Positions 25,704 to 34,884 of a DNA stretch of 64,000 nucleotides are shown here, in pieces. A program made the position numbers and the translations under genes. Where the stretch lies: the NCBI RefSeq assembly GCF_036226925.1, contig NZ_CP109031.1, positions 9,114,001 to 9,178,000 of the forward strand, read 5' to 3'. The notes under the pieces are model-generated. The model was not told the origin of the DNA and did not search any database. It worked only from the letters and a program-made list of their open reading frames with translations. The DNA is from Streptomyces sp. NBC_00659 (lineage in GTDB: Bacteria; Actinomycetota; Actinomycetes; Streptomycetales; Streptomycetaceae). The first letter of the stretch is position 1, and the number at the start of each line of letters is the position of its first letter.

Positions 25704-26738
25704 TCAGATCCGGACGCCGAACTGGAAGGGCATGTTGCCGATCGACTCGTAGCGGACGACCGTGCCGGTGCGCGGGGCGTGCAGCACCTGGCCGTTGCCC
25801 GCGTAGAGGCCGACGTGGTGCTGGTCGCCGTAGAAGATGACCAGGTCGCCGACCTGTAGATCACTCTGCGAGTAGATGCGGGTGCCCGCGTTGGCCTGGG
25901 CCTGCGAGGTGCGCGGAATGGTTACGTCGGCCTGGGCGTACGCCCAGGAGGTGAGGCCCGAGCAGTCGAAGGTGCTGGGGCCGGAGTGGGCGTACGCGTA
26001 CGGTGATCCGATCACACTCTGGGCGGCGGCGAACGCGGCGGCGGCGCGTCCCGAGGCGGCCTTGGTGGTGCCGAGGTCGACCCGCTCGGCGGCGCGGGTG
26101 GCCCGCTGCTGGTCCTGGGTGGCCAGCGCCGCCTTCTCCTGCACCGTCAGCGTGTTCAGGAGCTTCTGCGCCGCGCCCAGCTTGCTCTGGACTTCCTTCT
26201 TCTTGCTCGCGAGCTTGGTCCGGGTGTCGGCGAGGTCCTTGAGCTTCGCGGAGGCCTCGGCACGCTGCTGGGCGAGCGAACGCTGCTTCTCCTGGACCTT
26301 CTTGAGCGACTCGGCCTGCTGAGCGGTCAGCTGGTCCATGGCCGAGGCATTGTCCAGGAAGTCGTCCGGGTTCGAGGAGAGGAAGAGCGCCACGGAGGGG
26401 TCGATGCCGCCGGTGCGGTACTGGGCACTGGCCATCGAGCCGAGGCCGTCGCGGAGCTGATTGAGCGCGTCCTGGCCGCGGGCGACGTTGTCCTGCAGGG
26501 AGTTGATCTCCTTCTGCAGTTCCTTCTGCTTCTCCTGGGCGCCGTCGAGCTTCTCCGTGGCCTGCTCGGCCTCCTGGTAGAGCTTGTCGACCTTGGTCTT
26601 GACCTCGTCCTTGTCGGGCTTCTCGGACGGCGCGGCATTGGCGACGTTGGCACTGAGGGCAACGGCGGCAGCGGCGGCTGTGGTGAGCACGGTCACACGG
26701 GTGCGGCTCGGCTGCTTGGGTCGACGGTGGGACGCCAC
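25704..26738 (-). CDS. Secreted NlpC/P60 peptidoglycan hydrolase with coiled coils
   Basis: A 344-residue RipA-like endopeptidase. The start GTG 26738 follows GAAGGAG. A signal peptide with basic N-region (ASHRRPKQPSRTRVTVLTTAAAAAVALSANVANA) leads to two long coiled-coil blocks (residues about 45-120 and 160-225), then the NlpC/P60 domain with the catalytic Cys in STFDCSGLTSWAY and the His in DQHHVGLYAGNG. It cleaves peptide cross-links in the cell wall. The upstream 240 bases are unusually AT-richer and could be a regulated leader. Confidence 0.95.
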   Translation of the reverse strand: MASHRRPKQPSRTRVTVLTTAAAAAVALSANVANAAPSEKPDKDEVKTKVDKLYQEAEQATEKLDGAQEKQKELQKEINSLQDNVARGQDALNQLRDGLGSMASAQYRTGGIDPSVALFLSSNPDDFLDNASAMDQLTAQQAESLKKVQEKQRSLAQQRAEASAKLKDLADTRTKLASKKKEVQSKLGAAQKLLNTLTVQEKAALATQDQQRATRAAERVDLGTTKAASGRAAAAFAAAQSVIGSPYAYAHSGPSTFDCSGLTSWAYAQADVTIPRTSQAQANAGTRIYSQSDLQVGDLVIFYGDQHHVGLYAGNGQVLHAPRTGTVVRYESIGNMPFQFGVRI

Positions 26739-26980
26739 GAAAGCGAGCTCCTTCTTCTTTCGGCCGCCTGCCGAATACGCCGACGAGCGGTGATCCTTTG
26801 CTGTCACCCCAGCGAGTGAACAACCGAGCAAAGGTTCGGGTGGCGACTGTAGTGACTCAGTCTTCATTAGAGCAAGTGGCGTTGTAATGCCGGATGTTGA
26901 GTGACAGAGACGAGTGACGGCTCCCTTCAGGGTGTTGCCGGTGAGGCGGCAGGTGTTGATTTGGATTCGACCAGTCAAGG
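26739..26980. other. 5' leader of the NlpC/P60 gene
   Basis: About 240 bases with no gene. Cell-wall hydrolase genes of this class in Streptomyces often have a c-di-AMP riboswitch here; the sequence contains several short complementary tracts (for example around CGAACCTTTGCTCGGTTGTTC on the minus strand) but I could not confirm the conserved riboswitch helices. Confidence 0.3.
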
Positions 26981-27421
26981 CGACACTCTCGGCTGATGTG
27001 CGAAATCCCGGGCACTCGCGCGGCCGGTTGTCGAGCTTCGTCGCGATGGCGTCAAGCTCGTCCTGGCTGAACGTCGACAGGTTTGTTCCTTTGGGCAGAT
27101 ACTGCCGGAGCAGCTTCTCGATCGGTCGGGCGTCGGTGATCTGTGAACGCCACTGGCCTTTCACCGTGTGGCGCTTGTTCTTCCGGATCGGGCGGCCGGT
27201 TCGAACGCGCCTGCACAGTTCGCGGGGACCACCTTCCAGCGGGTGGTGTGGATCGTCCGGTGGATCGTCTCGTGGGTGATCTGCGTCCGCGGGTCGTCTC
27301 TGTGACGCAGACGCAGGTGCCCGACGATCTGTTCGGGCGACCACTCCTCCGGCAGCAGGGGCAGCGCCGTCTGCCTCCAACCGGCACCGTCGCTCTGGCC
27401 GGTTGGATCCGAGTCCGTCAA
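26981..27421 (-). pseudogene. IS30-family transposase remnant
   Basis: Two transposase pieces in different frames. The upstream piece reads LPEEWSPEQIVGHLRLRH and ITHETIHRTIHTTRWK, the IS30 HTH/second-domain signature. The other reads LCRRVRTGRPIRKNKRHTVKG and then jumps to LLRQYLPKGTNLS, continuing FSQDELDAIATKLDNRPREC, the C-terminal end of IS30 transposases. The central DDE catalytic core is missing and the frames do not join, so the copy is dead. No intact terminal repeats were found. Confidence 0.8.
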
Positions 27422-27474
27422 AGCGGATCTGGTTCAGCGGGAACCTTCGACCGGTTGCCGGACACGTATAGGGC

Positions 27475-28122
27475 ATGGAACTGAATGACGCTGGTCCCGC
27501 CGTACCGGTCGGAGGGATATCTGATCGAGAACTGTGGGCGAGGGCCGTCGACGGCGACCGGGAGGCGTTCGGTCGGATCTTCGACCGTCATGGGAAGACC
27601 GTCTACAACCACCTGTTCCGGCGGACGGCCGACTGGTCCGAGGCCGAAGACCTCACGTCGACCGTGTTCCTGCATGCCTGGCGTCGGCGATCGGAGACGG
27701 TGCTGGACCGAGACTCGGCCCTGCCGTGGTTGCTGGGCATCGCCGACCGCCTGCTGTCGAACACCAGGCGGCGGCTGAGGCGGGCCGAGGCGTTGCTGCG
27801 CCGGCTCGTCTCGCACGACGAGTCGGTGGGCGACCACGCGGACCGTGTCGCCGTCCTGGTCGACGACGAGCGTCGTATGTCGGAGATCCACCGGGCGCTG
27901 GCTCGGCTGCCGCGCCACGAACGCGAGGTCGTCGAGCTCTGCGTGTGGTCGGGCCTGGATCAGCAGGCGGCTGCGGCAACGCTGGAGGTGGCGGTCGGAA
28001 CCGTGAAGTCCAGACTGCACCGGGCGCGGCAGAGGCTGGGGGCCGACCTCGTCGGCAGATCCACGGTTCCGGCGTCATTCAGTTCGAGGAGTCCCGTCAA
28101 CGCGGAAGAGGGCGCACGATGA
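27475..28122 (+). CDS. ECF (SigE-family-like) RNA polymerase sigma factor
   Basis: A 215-residue sigma factor. Region 2: LWARAVDGDREAFGRIFDRHGKTVYNHLFRRTADWSEAEDLTSTVFLHAWRR; region 4: LARLPRHEREVVELCVWSGLDQQAAAATLEVAVGTVKSRLHRARQRLG. Starts at ATG 27475; an IS30 remnant lies just upstream, so its original promoter may have been altered. Its stop overlaps the next start (ATGA), coupling it to a membrane-anchored partner, a common Streptomyces arrangement in which the second gene senses an envelope signal. Confidence 0.92.
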   Translation: MELNDAGPAVPVGGISDRELWARAVDGDREAFGRIFDRHGKTVYNHLFRRTADWSEAEDLTSTVFLHAWRRRSETVLDRDSALPWLLGIADRLLSNTRRRLRRAEALLRRLVSHDESVGDHADRVAVLVDDERRMSEIHRALARLPRHEREVVELCVWSGLDQQAAAATLEVAVGTVKSRLHRARQRLGADLVGRSTVPASFSSRSPVNAEEGAR

Positions 28123-29024
28123 ATGACATGCCGGGCATTCCCGCGGCTCCTTCCGATCGTGATCTGCCGAACCACCGGCGGACCCGAGAGGAGCTACTGA
28201 TGAAGATCGATCCAGAGGACAACCGTGCTTCACTGCGACGCAGGTGGGGAGTGCCGCTGGGTGTTGCCACCGGCGTCGCGGCGGTGAGCGTCGCGGCCGT
28301 GGCCGTCTTCAGCGGGGTAGGGGGTGCCAAGCCGCTTCTCGCCGATCCTGCCGGAAACCCGACGGGTGCCGCCGCGCCATCGAGTCCGATCACAACGCGT
28401 GGCTCCACGTCGGCCGGAGCCGGGTCGGCGCCGTCATCGACTCGCACGACTTCCACCCCGGACGCGTTCGCCATCACCAGCGGGACGACGAGCCCGATCG
28501 ACGCGGGGACCGTCGCCAAGATCCTGGCCTCCTGCCTGGGCTCGGATGCCTCGAGCTACCACGCGGTGGTCGCGGCCCGCGCTCCCATCGCCTCGCGGGA
28601 CGGGGACGGTGTGGTCATCGCCGTCAACTCCGCCGATCAGTACGTGCAATGCCAGTCAAAGGGCGACAAGGGCAACAGTCAGGATTCCCCGCCCACGTTC
28701 ATCAACAATCGCCTGTGGGGCACCGGTCGTACGATCGAGTATTTCGACTCCATTCGCGCGTCCGCCGGCAAGGGGCGATATCTCATGTTGGGCGCCGGGC
28801 ACTACACGTCCGACATTGCCAAGATCGCCATCAGCTACGGCGATAATCCGAAGCAGTACCCGGCGGTCATGGCAGGCGGCGCGTTCGTCTACGCGGCGGC
28901 TCTCTCCGTCGACAACCCCGGCTCGCGCTATGCGGGCCCGAGCCCCTACATCCATGCCTACAACGCATCCGGTGAGGAGATCTACAACCAGGAGAAGGAC
29001 CCGCAGTTCACCAACAACCGGTAA
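28119..29024 (+). CDS. Membrane-anchored partner of ECF sigma factor
   Basis: A 301-residue protein. The cytoplasmic head (PAAPSDRDLPNHRRTREELLMKIDPED) resembles the conserved N-terminus of sigma-factor partners of the CU044_5270 kind, a membrane helix follows (WGVPLGVATGVAAVSVAAVAVFSG), then a Ser/Thr/Ala-rich linker and an external domain of about 180 residues with two Cys (ASCLGSD, YVQCQSK). ATG overlaps the sigma stop by four bases. No zinc-binding anti-sigma motif is present, so control would be indirect or by a different fold. Confidence 0.8.
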   Translation: MNDMPGIPAAPSDRDLPNHRRTREELLMKIDPEDNRASLRRRWGVPLGVATGVAAVSVAAVAVFSGVGGAKPLLADPAGNPTGAAAPSSPITTRGSTSAGAGSAPSSTRTTSTPDAFAITSGTTSPIDAGTVAKILASCLGSDASSYHAVVAARAPIASRDGDGVVIAVNSADQYVQCQSKGDKGNSQDSPPTFINNRLWGTGRTIEYFDSIRASAGKGRYLMLGAGHYTSDIAKIAISYGDNPKQYPAVMAGGAFVYAAALSVDNPGSRYAGPSPYIHAYNASGEEIYNQEKDPQFTNNR

Positions 29025-30034
29025 ATGGGTCATTCGGTCGACCTTATTGCTGCCCGGCGAAGCCGAAGGACTACGCGCCGGTCTCGCCGGCGCTGAGGAT
29101 GAGCTCGCCCAGATCGACAGGCGTTCCCGCAAGTAAACGGTCGTCGGTCTCGGTATGCCTACGGCCTGGAGCGAAGATCGTCGAGTGCCGTGCAGATCGG
29201 GCGGACGCCGGCGCTCTCGGCAGCAACTGGCGCGAGCTGCCTATCGAGCGGATCCGTGAACTACGGCGTCACAAGAACCTGACAGCCCATCTGGAGAGGC
29301 TTCTCAGCCACCTGCGGTCCGGCTACGACGGCTGCTCACCGTTATCGAAGGCGGCGGCGACAGGCCGGCCGACCGATGCCGCGTACCACCACCGCCCCGG
29401 CCGAAAGCACCGGAGCGGGTCACCGGACCGGTTCCCGGACCACTGCCGACCTCGCCTTCCTTGCCTACGCGATGAAGGCCCCGCCCCCCGCCCGGCAGTC
29501 AGCCGGCGGGCGGGCAGTCAGGGAAGCGGCAGACGAGGGGGCGCCGACGGCCTCGGCAGGGTTGCAGGTGGGGGCAACTGATCATGGGAAAGCCGAGATC
29601 GGTGCCGTGTGACACGGCGCCTGCCCTGCCGGTGAAGGGTGCACGTGCACGGACGGTCGATGGCGGACAAGGGAGGGGGAGACATGAACGGCAGTGCACG
29701 CACCGCGGCGCCGAAGCGGCCGGCCGCGCGCTGGCGCACCAGCCCATCGTTGTGACGCCCCGAAACCCGCCTCCCGCCCTTGCGGGCACGCCCACCGGGC
29801 CCGCGACGGCGTTCGGGCAGCCGGGCTGCCAAGGCCGCGCCCAAGTGCAGGAGTTGACGGAGTTCGTGCGCAGCCGGGGCCACCCTCGATCGTGTCCCGG
29901 CTGCGGGGTGCGGCCGATGGCGTTCACCGTCCCGTGGATGGACGTCTGCTCGGAGAGCCCGCACGGCGCGGGGCTTGACGTGTGAGGTCCGATGCCGTGT
30001 CATCGTGAAAGAGACAACGACGACGGGTGACGCG
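29025..30034. other. 1-kb region without an intact gene
   Basis: Frames here are short, mixed and of poor codon quality. A stretch at 29050-29136 reads EAEGLRAGLAGAEDELAQIDRR in one frame, resembling the coiled C-terminal tail of a resolvase or transposase, and is taken as debris rather than a gene. The rest holds nothing I can support. Confidence 0.4.
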
Positions 30035-30259
30035 ATGGTGACAGAGGGAAATGGCTGCCCTGGTGCCGAACCCGCACGCGACAATGTGAGCCCACAGCCC
30101 AACGCTCCGAAACCTCCACGCGAGCAAGACAGTTGGGCTGCAGACAACGTACCTGTGATCATCCTGGCTCTCATCGTCCTGGTGCTGGGGATCGCGGGCA
30201 TGGCGTCCAACGGCAGCGTCACCTGCCCCGGCGGAGCCACCAGCTGCGGCACTCCCTGA
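30035..30259 (+). CDS. Small single-pass membrane protein
   Basis: About 74 residues: a Pro/Asn-rich head (CPGAEPARDNVSPQPNAPKPP), one clear membrane helix (NVPVIILALIVLVLGIAGMA) and a short outer tail with two Cys (VTCPGGATSCGTP). Upstream in-frame GTG 30005 is an alternative start; no strong ribosome site decides. Unrecognised family; likely a genuine small membrane protein. Confidence 0.5.
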   Translation: MVTEGNGCPGAEPARDNVSPQPNAPKPPREQDSWAADNVPVIILALIVLVLGIAGMASNGSVTCPGGATSCGTP

Positions 30260-30480
30260 AACAACGCCACCGCATCTCAACATCGGGCGCCTGACGATCA
30301 GGCTGAGGGCGGGCGCCGGTAGAAGCGTGGCGATGCAGCACGCGCTCTCACCATCGCGCACCAGGCACTCCGGTCAGGAGCTCTGACTGCTGCTGCCGGG
30401 CTGATTCGGTCCCGCGCGTCCGCGGGACGTAAGCCACCGCCTGCTGCGGCAGCGCTCGTGCTGCCGTCGTGGGGTTGTGG

Positions 30481-30516
30481 GTGAGGACCCGCAGCCGCCA
30501 CAGTGCGGGTCCTCAC
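30481..30516 (-). terminator. Hairpin terminator after secreted-repeat gene
   Basis: GTGAGGACCCGCA (30481-30493) pairs perfectly with 30504-30516, ten-base loop; 60 bases past the stop at 30576 on the minus strand. Confidence 0.75.
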
Positions 30517-30575
30517 CACTGTCCTGGGAGGTGTGGACAAGTGACAGGATCGAACAGCTGTGCCAGGTGGGCTGG

Positions 30576-31106
30576 TCAGTAGCCGCCGCTCTGTGACGAC
30601 GACTGCTTGGTGATCTGCTTGCCATCAGTACCCAGCACGTACCACTTGGCGCCGAAGGCGTCGATCCCCTGGCCGTTGGTCTGCCCGGCCTTTGTGTCGT
30701 CGGCGAACGTGTAGAGCGGGTGACCGTTGTACGTCACCTGCTTCGAGCCGTCGCTGCGCGTGATGGCCGAGAGAAGTTTGCTGTTGACGCCGCCCTTGGC
30801 GATCGTCTTTCCGTTCGCCTTCAACGGCGGCCAGGCCTTGGCGCAGTCCCCGTTGCACGTGGACTTGTTCTTCTGGTCGGACTGGAAAAGGTAAAGGGTG
30901 TGTCCCTTGCCGTTGACCAGGATCTTGCCCAGCGGTGTGGACTTGGTGGACACCGTCGCGGAGGACGAAGTGCTCACGGCCGACGCCGCTGCGTGTGCAC
31001 CGCTTGCCGAACTGTGGCTGTTGCCTTGGGCGTACGCGACGGTCGTCGCGGACAGGAGAAGCGCCGATCCAGTGGCGGCGATGAATCCTCTGGTGTGTCT
31101 ATTCAC
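30576..31106 (-). CDS. Secreted COG4315-type repeat protein
   Basis: A 176-residue exported protein from GTG 31106. Signal: VNRHTRGFIAATGSALLLSATTVAYAQG. A Ser/Ala-rich linker is followed by two copies of the 'secreted repeat of unknown function' (PF03640 style): ILVNGKGHTLYLFQSDQKNKSTCNGDCAKAWPPL and TYNGHPLYTFADDTKAGQTNGQGIDAFGAKWYVL, with the expected Cys pair in the first. Such proteins are common in the actinobacterial envelope; function unknown. Confidence 0.88.
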   Translation of the reverse strand: MNRHTRGFIAATGSALLLSATTVAYAQGNSHSSASGAHAAASAVSTSSSATVSTKSTPLGKILVNGKGHTLYLFQSDQKNKSTCNGDCAKAWPPLKANGKTIAKGGVNSKLLSAITRSDGSKQVTYNGHPLYTFADDTKAGQTNGQGIDAFGAKWYVLGTDGKQITKQSSSQSGGY

Positions 31107-31369
31107 GAGAATCGCCTCGGAGAGTGTATTGCGGCCTCCGCTCGTGGGCGCGCGCCGCACATCTCCCAGTACACCCCGAAGCCGACGAGCTGGCCACAGC
31201 GTCGGTCGTTCACCCAAGGCTCTGGTGAGCGGCCCCGTCAACGGGTAAGTCATGCCGGACCCGCAGACCGGAGACCTCATCGCGGAGCCGCGAAGGAGGT
31301 GACGGAGGGGATCGACATCATTACGGAATGCGACTAAAGGTTTGTGTCATCTGCAGTGGCATCGTCCTG

Positions 31370-32067
31370 CAGAGCGGCGGCATTGCAGATCCGCATGGTG
31401 GTGACGCACCCGGCCAGGCCGGGTACAACTACCACTCCAGCGTCCGCCAGGACTACGCCGGCAGGCTCGCAGGTAAGTACAAGGGCACCCTCTTCACTGC
31501 CGCCCGGGTAGAACTGGTCATGAGCCAGAAGGATCCCGGGGCGTCCGGCTGATCGACGGCCCGGACGCCGCAAGGGTGACGAGTACATCAACGCGGTGTA
31601 CACACTCAACCGGGTGCTGAACGGCGACCCCTTCTACGTGAAGATCACGAACCAGCTGAAAGGCTCCGACTGGCCAGGGCGCTTCTCGCCGAGCGTCACG
31701 TCACCGCAACCCCCGGCCGCCGCGTCCTGGAGGTCTATGACGCGGACGCCTTCCTCGGCGACAGCGCCGCCCTGGACGCCTGGGGTGCGTCGCCGTGGAC
31801 GCCCTCACCGGCCCCCAGGTGAGACTGGACGCGGCCCCGCTGACTGGCTGCACGCCTTCCCATGTGGAGAACTGGCTTGTCCACCGCATGACACGGCCCG
31901 GCAGTCTGGCGTACAGCGTCGCCGGCGATCCGGTCTTCGCCGACCTCGGCCTGGTGATCCGCTCCCAGCGGGCCGGCGACGCCGTCCTGACCCGCCCCCT
32001 CTTCCTGCTCCACGACTGGCTCGACCTGTGGCACGCGCTGCCGAGCGAGGAGTGGAACTGCTCCTGA
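31370..32067 (+). pseudogene. Frame-broken pieces of a longer gene
   Basis: Successive pieces with good codon character appear in different frames: AGYNYHSSVRQDYAGRLAGKYKGT (to 31552), DEYINAVYTLNRVLNGDPFYVKITNQ (31580-31690), ERHVTATPGRRVLEVYDADAFLGDSAALDAW (31690-31790) and VDALTGPQVRLDAAPLTG...DWLDLWHALPSEEWN (31795-32067). Together they look like one or two genes disrupted by indels. The last piece (VDALTGPQVR) resembles the repeat unit in the next gene (VAVDALSGPQVR), so it is a relic of a related gene. Confidence 0.5.
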
Positions 32068-32266
32068 AGCGTGGTTTCCGTGCGGTGTCCTCCCCCGCGT
32101 CCGCCCTCGGATGCGGCAGACGCGGCTTCCCGGACCGGGGGAGGCGGGTTGCCTCCCTGACCCCTCTACCGTGCCGACGCCGTGAGGCCGGGCAGCATGC
32201 GCCGCCGCGTGCGGGCTTTGCCGTGAGAGGCTCACCTCAAGGGGCCAGGCAGCCAGCCGTGCGGTG

Positions 32267-33337
32267 TCAGTGGTTCTCCCAGTCCGGTGCGAAGAAACGG
32301 GCCCCGCTGACGACGGTGTCTCCGGCTCGGGTGGCTCGCACGGACATGTTGAGCTCCTCCGGTCCCGGACCGCCGTCGCAGTGGACCAGCCGGCCCAGGC
32401 CGTGCTCCTCGATGTGCCGGATCACCTCTGCGCCGACCTCGGAGACCTTCCGGCCGATCAACGGGATGCCGTCCCATTCGACCTGGGGCCCGGTGCGCCC
32501 GTGCACGGTCACGGCAGCCAGGGCGGGAACGCCGTCCGGGTACCAGTAGTGGGCGCTCACCCCGGCCTTGTCGAACCGTTCCTCGCTCGAATACCACTGG
32601 CCGGCCCCGTGCTGTGACCACTGGTGCCAGCCCCGGCGGTTGGTCGGCACTTCACCGTGCAGCGCGGCGGCCACCTGGTGCGTGGTCATCCCGAACCGAA
32701 GCGGGCCGACCCGCTCCAGCGCCGTCCAGTCCCAGCGGGGCCGGTCCCGGTCCAAAGTCACCGGCCACGTCCCGGAGTTCGTCTCCACATCGCGGACGTC
32801 GTGCCACCGGATGACCGGCGTCGCCGCGTACGGATCCTCGGCCGGCGCGGGGCCGACCAGCAGGGCATCGGTGATCATTGCGTCCCCCCGCTCCGCGTAC
32901 CCGTCGGGCGACAACCTCCAGTCCTGCGCGGCACCCATGGACAACCCCCAGGCCGCCACCTCCGGATCACCGCTCCAGTTCACCCGGACCGAAACCCCCA
33001 CCCGCCGGGCAAGGTCGTGGATGTCAGCACGCGCCTGGGACGGCACCCGGGCGATCAGCCCGACGTCCCCCACCCGCACCTGCGGCCCGGACAACGCATC
33101 GACCGCGACGGCGACCAGAAGCGGCCCCGGCCCGTAGACCGCAGTCACGCCCACATCCCGGTACCGCTGCGAACACAGCCCGTTCTGCGAGCTGCGTGAA
33201 ACGGAAGCGACCGCCCCGTCCAGCGCCTCCTTGACCTGATCAGGGCTCATCCCGAACCGCAACGGCCCGACCCCCACCAACGGCTCGAGCACCCACCGCG
33301 CACGCTGCGACTCCGGCTTCCTGGTCCACCAACTCAC
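32267..33337 (-). CDS. Unknown protein built of two internal repeats
   Basis: About 356 residues from GTG 33337 (the ORF extends to 33379). The chain contains two copies of the same ~150-residue unit: VGVGPLRFGMSPDQVKEALDG ... VAVDALSGPQVRVGDVGLIARVPSQ and LERVGPLRFGMTTHQVAAALHG ... VTVHGRTGPQVEWDGIPLIGRKVSE. 'GPLRFGMxxxQVxxAL' is the repeat signature. No enzyme motif is seen. The same unit occurs in the broken gene next to it. I do not recognise a named function. Confidence 0.75.
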   Translation of the reverse strand: MSWWTRKPESQRARWVLEPLVGVGPLRFGMSPDQVKEALDGAVASVSRSSQNGLCSQRYRDVGVTAVYGPGPLLVAVAVDALSGPQVRVGDVGLIARVPSQARADIHDLARRVGVSVRVNWSGDPEVAAWGLSMGAAQDWRLSPDGYAERGDAMITDALLVGPAPAEDPYAATPVIRWHDVRDVETNSGTWPVTLDRDRPRWDWTALERVGPLRFGMTTHQVAAALHGEVPTNRRGWHQWSQHGAGQWYSSEERFDKAGVSAHYWYPDGVPALAAVTVHGRTGPQVEWDGIPLIGRKVSEVGAEVIRHIEEHGLGRLVHCDGGPGPEELNMSVRATRAGDTVVSGARFFAPDWENH

Positions 33338-33601
33338 CGGCACATCCCCGGGATCACTTCGAACAGCCTCGGCCTCCACCAGCCGGTGATCTTGGCGGTC
33401 ACCCTACGCAGGCCCACTGACAACGCGGTCCTTGATGTTGCCGGAGGACGGCATGCGCACGTGCTGGTGGACGGACTGGTAGCACTGGTTCTGACGCTGA
33501 AGCGGTAGCGGTCAACGAACTCCTGACAGCCGCTGACATTGCCTTGACCAGTGGATTTGTGTGGCTGAGAGTGGCCGTACTGATCGACTGGGGTGGGAAG
33601 C

Positions 33602-34417
33602 ATGACGCACGACGAATGCGCGGACCGCTGCGAGGAGTTCTTCGCTGTGGGCGGGTTCACGCAGGTCCGGAAGCTGTCCGAAGCCGGCCTGGAGGAGCTT
33701 GGGCCCGATCCGGTGCTCTACCGGTGGCTCGGCCTGGCACACGCGGCGGAGGATGAGGACGACCACGATGCCGAGGCGGAGAAGGCCTACGAGTCCGGGC
33801 TCGCGCAGTGGCCCGACGACCTCGGACTGCTCGTCTCCTACCTGGAGTTGTGCCTGCGGGCCGACGGCTGGACGTACCCGGGGCGTAGCGGTCGAGCTGT
33901 CGTGCTCAAGGAGCGGATCGCTGTCCTGGCTCCGGCGGGTTCGCCAGAAGCGGCGCGGGTGGAGGACGCGCTCGGCTGGGCCGGGCGCGGCTACTGGCAG
34001 GACGTACAGGAGAGGACGGCCACCGTGCGGGCCGAGCGGGCCGCTTTGACGTCCCACAGCGCTGATGTGGCAGAAGCGCTGGAGCGGGGCGGGCAGGCGC
34101 CCGCGCATCCCGAGGACCTGCGGGCCGCCGAGGTGGCGGCCGCGCTGGAGTTGCTGGCCGGTCCGTGGCGGGCCCCGCTCCGGCTCATGGTCCGTCATCG
34201 GGTGGCCGCATACGTCGCCACGTTCGTGCTCGTCCTTGCCACCAACAAAGCACTGGTACTGAGTGGGACTGTCTCGTACAGCCTGTGGGGCTGGATCTGG
34301 TATGTGCCCCTTCTGCTGGCTGACGGAAGGCTCAAGCTGGCCCGGCGGGTGGCTCGGCAGCGGGTGATCGCCGCGATGGAGGCCCGGCACGCCGACACCG
34401 TCGCCTCCGCGGACTAG
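33602..34417 (+). CDS. TPR-like protein with C-terminal membrane segment
   Basis: A 271-residue protein. The N-terminal ~130 residues look like tetratricopeptide helices (DPVLYRWLGLAHAAEDEDDHDAEAEKAYESGLAQWPDDLGLLVSYLELCLRADG), then a charged helical part, and near the C-terminus one or two membrane helices (MVRHRVAAYVATFVLVLATNKALVL, GTVSYSLWGWIWYVPLLLADG). ATG 33602 is preceded by GGGGTGGGAAG. Likely a membrane-tethered scaffold; role unknown. A terminator follows. Confidence 0.75.
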   Translation: MTHDECADRCEEFFAVGGFTQVRKLSEAGLEELGPDPVLYRWLGLAHAAEDEDDHDAEAEKAYESGLAQWPDDLGLLVSYLELCLRADGWTYPGRSGRAVVLKERIAVLAPAGSPEAARVEDALGWAGRGYWQDVQERTATVRAERAALTSHSADVAEALERGGQAPAHPEDLRAAEVAAALELLAGPWRAPLRLMVRHRVAAYVATFVLVLATNKALVLSGTVSYSLWGWIWYVPLLLADGRLKLARRVARQRVIAAMEARHADTVASAD

Positions 34418-34460
34418 CTGGCCTTTCCTTAGCGACCCGACGAGGGCCAATAAGACGGCC

Positions 34461-34498
34461 GCAAGAGGCCCTGCCCCTGGAGGGGTAGGGCCTTTTGC
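34461..34498 (+). terminator. Hairpin terminator
   Basis: GCAAGAGGCCCTGCCCC (34461-34477) pairs with 34482-34498 with two mismatches, loop TGGA, shortly after the TPR-like gene; a TTTT tract is inside the right arm. Confidence 0.7.
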
Positions 34499-34516
34499 GT
34501 CGCAAGGAGCCTGCGT

Positions 34517-34636
34517 TGGAGGTGCTTTCGTGCCCAGCGCTTCAGCCGGAAGCCCGCCCGGCTGAAGCCGGGACACCCCCCGATGGGGCTTCTCTGGGTC
34601 CGATCTGGGTCCGGAAGGACGGTGAAACCCCGTGAA
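34517..34636 (+). repeat. 119-bp hairpin repeat, copy 2
   Basis: Same orientation as copy 1 at 25549-25667. Here the first stem is perfect (CTTCAGCCGG / CCGGCTGAAG), the second is CCCC-GAT-GGGG, and the GTCC-GGAA-GGAC hairpin and ACGGTGAAACCCCGT tail are identical to copy 1. Confidence 0.7.
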
Positions 34637-34884
34637 TGATCAACACGGTCGGGACTGTCGAATCGTTGAAGTCCGGCCTCCCTGTTTCGGAGTCCAAGTC
34701 TCTTCGTCGGTCCACACGACTCCGATGATCAGCAGTGGCCGCACCCCTGTCCGCACCAGCCTCGACCAGCAAGATCACGACCAACGGCTGGTGTACGGGT
34801 ACTCCAACAGCGCTTTGACGTTTCCCCTGTTCAGGGGCGGTTTCGGTGAGTGTAGTGGGCTGGTTGTGATCGCCCCGACAAGTC
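34637..34884. other. Unassigned AT-richer stretch after repeat
   Basis: About 250 bases between repeat copy 2 and the NmrA-like gene. Codon character is poor in all frames; nothing recognised. Confidence 0.4.

Noticed and set aside
26739..26980. Possible c-di-AMP (ydaO) riboswitch before the NlpC/P60 gene
   Set aside because: Position fits and such genes often have one, but I could not read the conserved helices with certainty, so it is left as an untested leader.
29050..29136. Possible resolvase/transposase tail (coiled EAEGLRAGLAGAEDELAQIDRR)
   Set aside because: Only about 25 codons, no catalytic part, and the surrounding frames are broken; not enough for a feature of its own.
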